21,514 nt of DNA from UMGS1663 sp963621995. Lineage in GTDB: Bacteria; Bacillota; Clostridia; TANB77; CAG-508. The stretch spans positions 1 through 21,514 of the forward strand of contig CAVFFZ010000022.1 of NCBI GenBank assembly GCA_963621995.1. Direction: 5' to 3'. Of the stretch, positions 7,099 to 15,085 are shown one piece after another. The notes beneath the pieces were generated by a model. That model was not told where the DNA came from and ran no database searches. It was given only the letters and a program-made list of their open reading frames with translations. The position numbers were made by a program, and so were the translations under genes. Position 1 is the stretch's first letter, and each line of letters opens with the position of its first letter.

Positions 7099-8841
7099 AT
7101 GAAGAATAGTAAAAAAACAATTTTAATTATAATAATAGTAGCAATACTTTTAATACTTATATTAGGAGGAATATTTATATATAACAAATATATAGATAAA
7201 AGCTACAAAATAGAAAGCATAAATCAATATTCATATTTCATAATATATGAAGACGAAAAGTATGGAGTAATAGATTCAGAAGGAAAAATAGTAGTAGCTC
7301 CTAAATATGAGATGCTGGTAATACCAAATCCATCAAAAGACGTTTTTGTTGGTTACACGAACTACAATTCTCAAGAAGAATACAAAACAGAAATAATAAA
7401 TTCAAAAAATGAAAAAATATTAACTAAATATGAAAAGGTAGAACCTATTATTTTTAAAGATGCAACAACAGAAGTACCTTATGAAAAAAGTGTATTAATG
7501 TACAAAGAAAATAATAAATATGGAATTATAAATTTTGAAGGCAAGAAAATAACAAATGCAATATATGATTCAATAGAGAGTTTATTGTATAAAGAAGGTT
7601 GCCTACTAGTGAAAAAAGAAGATAAATATGGAGTCATCAATGTAAGAGGTAAACAAATGGTAGAAACAAAATATGATTCTATCACTGCAGACGGTTATTA
7701 TGATGAAAATACGAAATATCAAAAAGCAGGTTTTATTGTTGGAAATAAAACAACAGATGGATATAAATATGGTTATATAAATTCAAATGGAAGTCAAATT
7801 TTAAAAGAAGAATATAATGAAATAGAACGTGTTACAGAAATAGAAGATGAAGTTTATATATTAGCTTTTAAAAATGGACAAGCAGGAATATATAACAGCA
7901 AAAAACAAATATTAAAACATATTTATGAAGAAATTGAATACAACAAAGAAAACGAATTGTTTATTGTACAAAAAAGCTCAAAACAGGGTGTATATAATAA
8001 AGAAGGAAAAGAAATTTTAAAGCCAGAATATGATAATATTATAATATCTAAGAAGAGTATATATGCAGAAAAAGACCAAGAAAAATATTTCTTTGATGAA
8101 AAAGGAAATAAGCAAGAAGAACAAAAATATAAAATAATATATAGTGAAGAAAATTCTAAATATCGTATTACTATGAATGAAGAAGACAAGTTTGGAATTA
8201 TAGACGAAAACGGAAATAATATATTAAATAATGAATATTCATATATAGAGCATATATTTAAAGACTATTATATTATAAATAAAAACGGAAAAACATCAGT
8301 ATATGATGCAAATACTAAAAAACAAATTATTTCTAATTATAGTGTAATACAAAAGATTGAAAACAAAAATATGATACAAGCAATAATAACACAACCATAT
8401 ACAATAGAATTATATAACGACAACATGGAAAAAGTAGCACAAATGGAAAATGCTAAGTTAACAATAGAAAAAGAGTATGTCGAATTAGAGTCACAAACAC
8501 AAAGAGAATATTTCGACAAAAATGCTAACAAGATACAAGCAAAAAATATATTTACAAACTCAAATTTATTTGCTTTTTCAGAAAACGGAAAATGGGGATA
8601 TAAAGACAAAGATGAAAATGTAATAATAGAACCTATTTATGATTCAGCAACAGAGTTAAATACTCAAGGTTTTGCAGGAATTAGAAAAAATAATAAATGG
8701 GGAGTAATTAATAAAGAAGGAAAAATAATACTAGAACCTAGTTATGAATTAAGTTGGGATGAACCAGAATTTATAGGAGAATATTGCAAATTAAATTTTG
8801 GGTACGGAATGGTATATTATACAAGACAAGTAAATAATTAA
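7099..8841 (+). CDS. WG-repeat protein with N-terminal membrane anchor
   Basis: 580 residues, probably tethered by one N-terminal helix (about residues 7-29) with the rest outside the membrane. The body is about ten degenerate WG repeats of 45-60 residues with the core K(Y/W)G(V/I)I(N/D)xxGKxI...(Y)D(S)I. Examples are KYGVIDSEGKIVVAPKYE, KYGIINFEGKKITNAIYD, KQGVYNKEGKEILKPEYD, KWGYKDKDENVIIEPIYD and KWGVINKEGKIILEPSYE. WG repeats probably stack as a beta-rich solenoid or propeller; their function is not established. An in-frame ATG at 7087 contains part of the GGAGG (7089-7093) that serves the ATG at 7099, so 7099 is the likely start. It follows the CNNM/CorC gene closely. Ligand or substrate is unknown. 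Confidence 0.88.
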   Translation: MKNSKKTILIIIIVAILLILILGGIFIYNKYIDKSYKIESINQYSYFIIYEDEKYGVIDSEGKIVVAPKYEMLVIPNPSKDVFVGYTNYNSQEEYKTEIINSKNEKILTKYEKVEPIIFKDATTEVPYEKSVLMYKENNKYGIINFEGKKITNAIYDSIESLLYKEGCLLVKKEDKYGVINVRGKQMVETKYDSITADGYYDENTKYQKAGFIVGNKTTDGYKYGYINSNGSQILKEEYNEIERVTEIEDEVYILAFKNGQAGIYNSKKQILKHIYEEIEYNKENELFIVQKSSKQGVYNKEGKEILKPEYDNIIISKKSIYAEKDQEKYFFDEKGNKQEEQKYKIIYSEENSKYRITMNEEDKFGIIDENGNNILNNEYSYIEHIFKDYYIINKNGKTSVYDANTKKQIISNYSVIQKIENKNMIQAIITQPYTIELYNDNMEKVAQMENAKLTIEKEYVELESQTQREYFDKNANKIQAKNIFTNSNLFAFSENGKWGYKDKDENVIIEPIYDSATELNTQGFAGIRKNNKWGVINKEGKIILEPSYELSWDEPEFIGEYCKLNFGYGMVYYTRQVNN

Positions 8842-8861
8842 TGCAAAAATTGCTAAAACAC

Positions 8862-8890
8862 TTGCGATATACTTAAAAGTGTGGTAAAAT
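8862..8890 (+). promoter_or_regulatory. Promoter of the rpsF-ssb-rpsR operon
   Basis: TTGCGA (8862-8867), 17 bases, then TAAAAT (8885-8890) preceded by TGG (8882-8884), which makes an extended -10. The implied start leaves a leader of about 75 bases. Confidence 0.65.
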
Positions 8891-8899
8891 ACTAATGTT

Positions 8900-8923
8900 G
8901 TAAAAATGAGATATAATTTTTAC
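8900..8923 (+). promoter_or_regulatory. Leader hairpin before rpsF
   Basis: GTAAAAAT (8900-8907) pairs perfectly with ATTTTTAC (8916-8923). A 12-base palindrome TACATTAATGTA follows at about 8933-8944. Leaders of rpsF operons in many bacteria carry an S6:S18 binding motif for autogenous control; this hairpin is in the right place, but I cannot confirm the conserved motif by eye. Confidence 0.35.
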
Positions 8924-8974
8924 ATCCTTACTTACATTAATGTAGGTTATTAATCCAAAGGGAGGTGAAAAATA

Positions 8975-9259
8975 ATGAATAAATACGAGAGTGTTATCAT
9001 TATTAATCCAAGTGTAGATGAAGAAGGAATTAAAAGTCTTGTTCAAAAATTTACAGATTTGATTAATACTGATGGAAAATTAGAAAAAGCAGACGAATTA
9101 GGAAGAAAAAAATTAGCATATGAAATACAAAAAAATACTGAAGGTTTCTATGTAGTATTTTATTTTGAAGCAAACCCAAGCCTAATTTCTGAACTTGAAA
9201 GAATCTATAGAATTACAGACGAAATAATTAAATTCATGACAATAAAAGTAGAAGAATAG
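8975..9259 (+). CDS. rpsF: 30S ribosomal protein S6
   Basis: Component of the small ribosomal subunit platform, where it pairs with S18 on 16S rRNA. The 94-residue length and the motifs (YESVIIINPS near the N-terminus; LGRKKLAYEIQKNTEGFYVVF in the middle, residues about 43-63; RITDEIIKFMTIKVEE at the end) are typical. It has a very strong ribosome site, GGGAGGTGA, eight to nine bases upstream. It heads the classical rpsF-ssb-rpsR operon. Confidence 0.97.
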   Translation: MNKYESVIIINPSVDEEGIKSLVQKFTDLINTDGKLEKADELGRKKLAYEIQKNTEGFYVVFYFEANPSLISELERIYRITDEIIKFMTIKVEE

Positions 9260-9296
9260 TAAGAAAAGCCTTTAAAAGAAAGGATAAGGTAAAAAT

Positions 9297-9722
9297 ATGA
9301 ACAAAGTAATTTTAATGGGAAGATTAACAAGAGATCCTGAAGTTAGATATACACAATCTAATAATACTTTAGTAGCTTCTTTTAGCTTAGCAGTTAATAG
9401 AAGATTTGCAAGACAAGGAGAAGAAAGACAAGCAGACTTTATTAATATAGTAGCATGGAGCAAACTGGGAGAATTTTGTAGCAAATATTTCAAAAAAGGT
9501 CAACAAGTTGGAATAATTGGAAGAATTCAAACAAGAACATGGGATGATGACCAAGGTCAAAAACACTATATTACAGAAGTTGTTGCAGAAGAAGCATATT
9601 TTGCAGATAGTAAAAGAGATGGAGATTCAAGTGCAAACTTTGATTCAACTTTTGGTGCTATGCCAGAATCTGCTGGAAGTTCAGATTTTGAAGTTTCTTC
9701 AGGAGACGATTTACCATTTTAA
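9297..9722 (+). CDS. ssb: Single-stranded DNA-binding protein
   Basis: Binds and protects single-stranded DNA in replication, repair and recombination. The OB fold covers residues 1 to about 105, opening MNKVILMGRLTRDPEVRYT, with VNRRFARQGEERQADFINIVAW typical of bacterial SSB. A short flexible linker leads to the acidic tip DDLPF at the C-terminus, which recruits partner proteins. It lies between rpsF and rpsR, 37 and 42 bases from its neighbours. Confidence 0.97.
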   Translation: MNKVILMGRLTRDPEVRYTQSNNTLVASFSLAVNRRFARQGEERQADFINIVAWSKLGEFCSKYFKKGQQVGIIGRIQTRTWDDDQGQKHYITEVVAEEAYFADSKRDGDSSANFDSTFGAMPESAGSSDFEVSSGDDLPF

Positions 9723-9764
9723 GTAAGAAAAACGATAAAATTATAAGATAGGGGGAAAATTGCA

Positions 9765-10046
9765 ATGGCAGACAAAAAACAAAAAAGAAACAATAGAAAC
9801 AGCAATATGGATGAAGATTTTAATCCAAGATTTAGAAAAATAAGAAAAAAAGTTTGTCCTTTATGTGCAGACAAAAATCTTGTTTTAGATTATAAAAACG
9901 CAGATCAATTAAAAAAATTCATCAATGATAAAGGTAAAATATTACCAAGAAGAGCAACAGGAGCTTGTGCAAAACATCAAAGAGATATTACTTTAGCAGT
10001 AAAAAGAGCAAGACAAATTGCTGTTTTACCATTCACACAAGAATAA
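9765..10046 (+). CDS. rpsR: 30S ribosomal protein S18, zinc-binding form
   Basis: Partner of S6 on the small subunit. The 93 residues include CPLC near residue 31, then CAKH around residue 65, the four-ligand (C+) zinc set that many S18 proteins have lost. The block ILPRRATGACAKHQRD and the end VKRARQIAVLPF are diagnostic. The ribosome site is GGGGGAAA. It is the last gene of the operon; a terminator follows after 27 bases. Confidence 0.96.
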   Translation: MADKKQKRNNRNSNMDEDFNPRFRKIRKKVCPLCADKNLVLDYKNADQLKKFINDKGKILPRRATGACAKHQRDITLAVKRARQIAVLPFTQE

Positions 10047-10073
10047 TATAAGGTTTATACATAAAAATAAAAT

Positions 10074-10117
10074 AGGGGCTAAATATAACGTTTATAACGT
10101 TTGTTTAGTCTCTTTTT
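10074..10117 (+). terminator. Terminator of the rpsF operon
   Basis: AGGGGCTAAA (10074-10083) pairs with TTTAGTCTCT (10104-10113) using two G-U pairs, followed by TTTTT. The loop holds the direct repeat ATAACGTTT twice in a row. Confidence 0.7.
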
Positions 10118-10223
10118 GCATTTAAAAAAAGATTTGCCAAATTTTCTTAACTATAAATTTAATAAAAATAAAAGAAAGGAGAAATTCGTATAATAAATAT
10201 ATTTATATTATATGAGGAAAGAT

Positions 10224-12083
10224 ATGAAAAATAAAATAACAAAAAAAGTATTAATAATACTATTACTAATTATACAAATATTACAAATTACAGGAAATAT
10301 GTTTAATACTGTACAAGCAAGTATAAAAGAAGGAGATACCATAGAACTTGAAGGAGACCATGAATGTGATTCTGTAGTAGAATACTGGATGGAAGATTAT
10401 CAAAAATGGAGCTATAAAATTGTATGGTATGTGTACTATATAGATGAAGAAGAAGGAGTAAGATATCCAGCATTTTGTGTAGAACCTGCAAAACAAGGTG
10501 TTGGAACAGGTTATGACTCATATGAAACAACAATAAGCAAAGAAAAAGACAATAAAATATGGAGAATACTAAATAAAGGATATATGGGGGCTACATATAA
10601 GGAATGGAATTTAGAATGTGATGATGATTTCTATAGTGCCACAAAAATTGCACTTCATAGTTTAGTAGAAGGAATAGCCCCAAAAGATAAATATGTATTA
10701 GGAGACAGAAGTGTAGATGGAAATAGTGTTGAAGAAATTAGAAGAAGAGGAGCAAAAGTTCTAGAGGTCTCACAAAAACTTTATGAATATGGAATAAATG
10801 GAGAAGAAATATATGAAGCACCAAGAGTAAGTATTTCTGCACAAGGTGAATATAAAAAAGAAACAATAGGAAATACATTATATTATGTTCAAAATTACAA
10901 AGTAACAGGAAATAAAAATTTAAAGTCTTATGAAGTTGAAATCCAAGATTTCCCTAGTGGAACAAAAATATTAGATTCAAAAAATAAAGAAAGAAATGTT
11001 TTATCAGAAAATTATTTCAGAGTAGCAATTCCAATAAATAAAATAAAAAAGGATATTGATGGAAAAATCAATATAAAAAATGCTTATGTGAAAACAAATC
11101 CAGTATTTTTCTGTAAAAGTGCAATAGAAAATGCACAAAGTTATGCTACATATACATCAGGCTATGAAAAGACAAGCACAAATACGAGTTTAAAAATTAA
11201 AGCTAATAAATGTAACTTAGAAATATTAAAAATAGATCAAGAAACAAAAGAGCCAATTGCAAATGTTACATTTAAAATAAAAAATAAAAATGGTGATGTA
11301 CTAGGAAAAGTTACAACAAATGAAAAAGGTATTGCAAAATTAGAAGGGCTAGAACCACAAAATGTAATAATTAAAGAAATAGAAGTACCAGTAAATTATG
11401 TATTAAGTAAAGAGGAAAAAGAAGTTACTTTAAAGTGGGGAGAAAAAACAACTGTAGAATTTGAAAACGAACTAAAAAAGGGTAATCTTAGAATTATAAA
11501 AGTAGACAAAGATAATAACGAGATTTTGCTAGAAGGTGTAAAATTTGGAATATATGACAAAAGTGGAAAATTAGTAGAAGAAGTAGTTACAGATGAGAAG
11601 GGAGAAGTAAATATAAATGATTTACCAATAGGTGATTATACTGTAAAAGAAACAGAAACAAAAGAAGGATATAAACAAGCGGAAGAAAAAGAAATAGAAA
11701 TAAAATGGAAGGAAACTACAATAATAAAAATAGAAAATGAAAAACAAAAAGGTCAAATAAAAATAATAAAAGTAAGTGAAGACGATAATAAAATAAATGG
11801 AGATTTAAAAGGCACGCCATTAAAAAATGTAGTTTTTGAACTAAAAAGAGAAAATGGTGAATTAGTAGGTACATATGTAACAGATAAAGAAGGAATTATT
11901 CTTACAGAAGAATTAGAACTAGGAGAATATATATTAAAAGAAACTAAAACAGACAAAAATTATATATTAAATGAAGAAGAATATATAGTTCAAATAGAAA
12001 AGGATGGAGAAATAGCAGAAATAACAATCACAAATAAATCTAAAGAACCACCAAAACCAACATTACCAAGAACAGGATTTTAA
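10224..12083 (+). CDS. Surface protein: thioester-type domain, three CnaB repeats, terminal LPRTG
   Basis: Predicted secreted adhesin or pilin-like protein of 619 residues. Layout: signal peptide (residues 1-32, probable cut after VQA); a TQXA/thioester-type domain at about 55-200, with the cysteine in AFCVEP (C85); a linking domain to about 330; then three tandem SpaA/CnaB-type domains (about 332-425, 426-513, 514-607). Each CnaB domain has a Lys in the first strand (EILKID, RIIKVD, KIIKVS), a Glu in the E-box (IKEIE, VKETE, LKETK) and an Asn-containing last strand (FENE, IENE, ITNKS), as needed for internal isopeptide bonds. Odd points: the thioester glutamine position reads TKIALH (K141), and the protein stops right after LPRTGF with no hydrophobic anchor or basic tail. 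ATG 10224 has GAGGAAAG just upstream; ATG 10212 is the alternative. Confidence 0.88.
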   Translation: MKNKITKKVLIILLLIIQILQITGNMFNTVQASIKEGDTIELEGDHECDSVVEYWMEDYQKWSYKIVWYVYYIDEEEGVRYPAFCVEPAKQGVGTGYDSYETTISKEKDNKIWRILNKGYMGATYKEWNLECDDDFYSATKIALHSLVEGIAPKDKYVLGDRSVDGNSVEEIRRRGAKVLEVSQKLYEYGINGEEIYEAPRVSISAQGEYKKETIGNTLYYVQNYKVTGNKNLKSYEVEIQDFPSGTKILDSKNKERNVLSENYFRVAIPINKIKKDIDGKINIKNAYVKTNPVFFCKSAIENAQSYATYTSGYEKTSTNTSLKIKANKCNLEILKIDQETKEPIANVTFKIKNKNGDVLGKVTTNEKGIAKLEGLEPQNVIIKEIEVPVNYVLSKEEKEVTLKWGEKTTVEFENELKKGNLRIIKVDKDNNEILLEGVKFGIYDKSGKLVEEVVTDEKGEVNINDLPIGDYTVKETETKEGYKQAEEKEIEIKWKETTIIKIENEKQKGQIKIIKVSEDDNKINGDLKGTPLKNVVFELKRENGELVGTYVTDKEGIILTEELELGEYILKETKTDKNYILNEEEYIVQIEKDGEIAEITITNKSKEPPKPTLPRTGF

Positions 12084-12185
12084 ATAAAAAACGTATTTTA
12101 TTATAACACCACAAAGCATTTTAAGTAAAACTTAACTAAAAAGCGAAAAATAGAAAATAATATGATATTATAAGGAGGAATGAAA

Positions 12186-12239
12186 GTGCCAATTATATCT
12201 GAATTTTATGGTATAACAAATAGTATAGAAGTAAAATAA
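12186..12239 (+). pseudogene. Possible remnant of a DUF4160-type gene start
   Basis: A perfect AAGGAGG (12172-12178) precedes a GTG start by seven bases. The frame reads PIISEFYGI after the initiator and stops after 17 codons. The (M)P-x-I-S-x-FYGI opening is the characteristic N-terminus of DUF4160 proteins, usually about 75-90 residues long with an NPPHFH motif soon after; none of that follows in any frame. It looks like the surviving start of a truncated gene, or a chance or functional short peptide. The match is short, so confidence is low. Confidence 0.35.
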
Positions 12240-12315
12240 AAAAATAACCTCTTATGCGTTTAAACATATAATATTTGTAAATACTATAAGTAAAACGTAT
12301 AGGAGGGCTTTTTGT

Positions 12316-13173
12316 ATGAAGATAGGTGTTGCTTTATCAGGTGGAGGAATTAGAGGGGTAGCACATGCAGGAGTATTAAGAGCATTAGAAGAGAACGGAA
12401 TAAAAATAGACATAATAGGAGGAACAAGTTGTGGCAGTATGGTAGCTTCTTTATATGCAATGGGATATACACCTCATTATATATATATATTATTTAAAAG
12501 ATATGCAAAAGATATTGCAGCACTTAATACAAAACCAATTATTTTAGGATTACAAAGTAACTTTTTTAAAAGTAAAAAAGTATTTTCAAGTTTAAAAGAT
12601 GGAAAAATAATAGAAACAGTATATAATAAATTAGCATTACGAAAAGGTATAAAAAATTTAAATGAAATACAAATGCCGCTCGTAATACCAAGTGTAGATA
12701 TTACAGAATCAAAAGAGTATGTATTTACTAATAGTGTTCCTGAAACTACAGAAGATAAACTACAATATATTACAGATATAACAGTTGGAAAGGCAGTAAG
12801 AGCAAGCAGTAGTTTTCCGGCAGTTTTTAATCCTTGCTTAATGGGAACACATGCTTTTATGGATGGAGGAGCATTAGACAATGTTCCAGTTAATGAAGTA
12901 AGAAAACAAGGAGCAAATAAGGTAATAGCGGTCAAATTTGATGCAGATCCAGTAGATGAAAATAGCAATATAATGGATATTGTAATGAAAACTATAGATA
13001 TAATGGGGAGCAAAATATCAGAAGAAAGTTTAGAAATGAGCGATATAGTTTTAAATGTATATACAGATAAAGTAGGTCTTTTAGATATAGAAAAATTAGA
13101 TAATTGCTATAAATATGGCTATAATTGTGTAGTTGAAAATATAGATAAAATAAAAGAAGCATTAGAGCACTAA
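12316..13173 (+). CDS. Patatin-like phospholipase family protein
   Basis: Predicted lipid acyl hydrolase of the RssA/YchK-like patatin group, using a Ser-Asp dyad. The glycine-rich oxyanion loop is at residues 9-14 (GGGIRG), the nucleophile is S38 in GTSCG (GxSxG), and the catalytic aspartate is D183 in DGG(A)LDNVPV. At 285 residues it is a single-domain protein without signal peptide or obvious membrane helix, so probably cytoplasmic or membrane-peripheral. The ribosome site AGGAGG (12301-12306) fits the ATG. It seems to be transcribed alone; no pathway can be read from the neighbours. Confidence 0.93.
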   Translation: MKIGVALSGGGIRGVAHAGVLRALEENGIKIDIIGGTSCGSMVASLYAMGYTPHYIYILFKRYAKDIAALNTKPIILGLQSNFFKSKKVFSSLKDGKIIETVYNKLALRKGIKNLNEIQMPLVIPSVDITESKEYVFTNSVPETTEDKLQYITDITVGKAVRASSSFPAVFNPCLMGTHAFMDGGALDNVPVNEVRKQGANKVIAVKFDADPVDENSNIMDIVMKTIDIMGSKISEESLEMSDIVLNVYTDKVGLLDIEKLDNCYKYGYNCVVENIDKIKEALEH

Positions 13174-13308
13174 AATTTTACTCTTGTTATAAATAGAAAA
13201 ATATGTTATTATAAATAATAGTTAAAATAGAGTTGCAAATAAAAAAATATTTTGAAAACTAGAATTGTATATATTAGAGTTAATAAAAAGATATATAAGG
13301 AGAAAAAA

Positions 13309-14187
13309 ATGTCAGAAGAATTTTTAGAAGTATTATTAGATACAGGAATAGATGCATTAAAATTGTTACCATTTCTATTTATTACATATCTAATAATGGA
13401 ATATATAGAACACAAAACAGGAGATAAAACCAAAAATATAATAAAAAAATCAGGGAAATGGGGACCAGTTTTTGGTGCAATATTAGGAATTTTTCCACAA
13501 TGTGGTTTCTCTGCAGCAGCAGCTAACCTTTATGCAGGAAAAGTAATAACATTAGGAACATTAATAGCAATATTTTTATCAACATCAGATGAAATGTTAC
13601 CTATATTAATATCAGAAGCGGCACCAATAGATATTATTTTAAAAATATTAGCTACAAAGTTAGTAATAGGAATAATAGCAGGAGTAGTAATAGATTTTAT
13701 AGGACAAGCCTTTAAAAAGAAAAAGGAAAAACAAGCAAATGAAGAAACTACAGAAGAAATAGGGCATATGTGCGAACACGAACATTGTAATTGTGAAAAA
13801 GAAGGGATATTTAAATCTTCTATAAAACATACATTAAATATTTTTGTGTTTATAATAATAATTTCACTAATTATGAATATTGCTATATACTTTATAGGAG
13901 AAGAAAAAATATCAAACTTAATATTAAATATGCCAGTTGTTGGACCTTTAATAGCTGGAGTTGTAGGTTTAATTCCAAATTGTGCATCATCTGTTATATT
14001 AACACAGCTGTATTTGCAAAATGTGATTTCAGTAGGATCTATGATAGGAGGACTATTAGTTGGCTCTGGAATAGGAATATTAGTATTATTTAGAGTAAAC
14101 GAAAATTTTAAAGAAAATATGAAAATAATAGGAATATTATATTTAATAGGTGTATTATCAGGAGTGATTATAGACTTGATAATGTAG
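13309..14187 (+). CDS. ArsP_2-type putative heavy-metal (manganese/arsenic) permease
   Basis: Polytopic membrane protein of 292 residues resembling the 'putative manganese transporter / arsenic efflux' family (PF11449 type). Two homologous halves each carry an IP-(Q/N)-C motif: GIFPQCGFSAAAANLYAG in the first, GLIPNCASSVILTQLYLQ in the second. That points to an inverted or tandem repeat architecture of about eight to ten helices. The loop between the halves has a His/Cys cluster, HMCEHEHCNCEKE (about residues 152-164), a likely metal-binding site. The frame is open from an ATG at 13252, but AAGGAG (13297-13302) sits six bases before 13309, which is the likely start. The substrate is inferred from the family and not shown. 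Confidence 0.85.
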   Translation: MSEEFLEVLLDTGIDALKLLPFLFITYLIMEYIEHKTGDKTKNIIKKSGKWGPVFGAILGIFPQCGFSAAAANLYAGKVITLGTLIAIFLSTSDEMLPILISEAAPIDIILKILATKLVIGIIAGVVIDFIGQAFKKKKEKQANEETTEEIGHMCEHEHCNCEKEGIFKSSIKHTLNIFVFIIIISLIMNIAIYFIGEEKISNLILNMPVVGPLIAGVVGLIPNCASSVILTQLYLQNVISVGSMIGGLLVGSGIGILVLFRVNENFKENMKIIGILYLIGVLSGVIIDLIM

Positions 14188-14213
14188 ATAATAAATGGAT
14201 GTATTAAAACAAG

Positions 14214-14243
14214 AAAGAAGCTATTTAAAGTTAGCTTCTTTTT
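14214..14243. terminator. Bidirectional terminator between the permease and pflA
   Basis: Perfect stem AAAGAAGCTA (14214-14223) with TAGCTTCTTT (14232-14241), followed by TT on the + strand and T-rich sequence (CTTGTTTT) on the minus strand. It lies between the convergent permease and pflA genes; the right arm abuts the pflA stop. Confidence 0.75.
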
Positions 14244-14949
14244 ATATTCCTAATATTTCCTTTGCTCCTTTTACATCATCATTATTTGCAGTTCTAACAT
14301 TTTCTAGAGGATAAATTTCGCCAAGTTGTTCCCATTTAAACTTACCTAAGTCATGATAAGGAAGAACTTCCACTTTTTCTACAGATTTTAAAGTAGAAAT
14401 AAATTCTCTTAATTTAATCAAATCTTGTTCATCATCTGTATAGCCAGGGACTAAAACCTGTCTAATCCACATAGGTTTATTAATATTGCTTAAATAATTG
14501 GCAAATTCTAATTCTTTTTTGTTAGAAACACTAGTTAAATTAATAGCTTTTTCATCATTTATACATTTTATGTCCAACAAAAATAAATCAGTTAAACTAA
14601 TTAATTCTTTTATTTCATCTGTTAAAACTACGTTACCAGAAGTATCTATGCAAGTATGAATATTATATTGCTTTAATTTAGTAAAAAGTTCAATTAAAAA
14701 TTTAGCTTGTAGCAAAGGTTCTCCGCCACTTATAGTAACTCCACCGTTTGGTGTAATATAGTTTTTATATCTTAGAATTTTTTCTACAATTTCATCACTA
14801 GAATAGGTAGTACCACCTTTTAAATTCCAAGTGTCTCTATTTTGGCAATATTTGCACTTTAAACTACAACCTTGCACAAAAATTACAAATCGAACACCAG
14901 GACCATCGACTGCTCCTAAACTTTCAAATGAGTGAATTCTTCCTTCCAT
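14242..14949 (-). CDS. pflA: Pyruvate formate-lyase activating enzyme
   Basis: Radical SAM glycyl-radical activase that installs the radical on the adjacent formate acetyltransferase. The [4Fe-4S] motif CxxxCxxC is CSLKCKYC (C28, C32, C35), after the family-typical SFESLGAVDGPGVRFVIF. The SAM-binding GGVTISGGEPLLQ block is at about residues 69-81. Its 235 residues are normal for the family. The start has GGAGGG upstream on the minus strand. It lies downstream of pflB on the same strand but beyond a terminator, and has its own promoter candidate. Confidence 0.96.
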   Translation of the reverse strand: MEGRIHSFESLGAVDGPGVRFVIFVQGCSLKCKYCQNRDTWNLKGGTTYSSDEIVEKILRYKNYITPNGGVTISGGEPLLQAKFLIELFTKLKQYNIHTCIDTSGNVVLTDEIKELISLTDLFLLDIKCINDEKAINLTSVSNKKELEFANYLSNINKPMWIRQVLVPGYTDDEQDLIKLREFISTLKSVEKVEVLPYHDLGKFKWEQLGEIYPLENVRTANNDDVKGAKEILGI

Positions 14950-14989
14950 GTAAATCCCTCCATATGTTTAATATAATAATATCTTAACC

Positions 14990-15018
14990 ATTTTACTATA
15001 AAAAATTATAAAATACAA
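14990..15018 (-). promoter_or_regulatory. Promoter of pflA
   Basis: On the minus strand TTGTAT (15018-15013) and TAAAAT (14995-14990) are 17 bases apart, the same hexamers and spacing as the metG promoter. It would allow pflA expression independent of pflB. Confidence 0.55.
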
Positions 15019-15033
15019 CAAGAAAAGTAAAAT

Positions 15034-15054
15034 GGGATTCCATTTTGGAATCCC
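15034..15054 (-). terminator. Terminator after pflB
   Basis: Perfect inverted repeat GGGATTCC (15034-15041) with GGAATCCC (15047-15054), loop ATTTT. Read on the minus strand it is followed by ATTTTACTTTTCTT. It separates pflB from pflA and probably lowers read-through. Confidence 0.65.
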
Positions 15055-15085
15055 TATATTTAAATACTAAAAAAGTAGCATTTTA

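Noticed and set aside
9517..9726. 69-codon frame inside ssb in another phase
   Set aside because: Overlaps the intact ssb gene throughout and has no independent ribosome site.
10170..10185. AAAGGAG ribosome-site-like sequence upstream of the surface protein
   Set aside because: No start codon follows at usable distance; the nearest ATG (10212) is about 35 bases away and a closer site serves 10224.
12477..13013. 178-codon open frame on the minus strand
   Set aside because: It lies wholly inside the patatin-like gene, whose motifs and ribosome site are clear. The minus frame has no ribosome site or recognisable domain.
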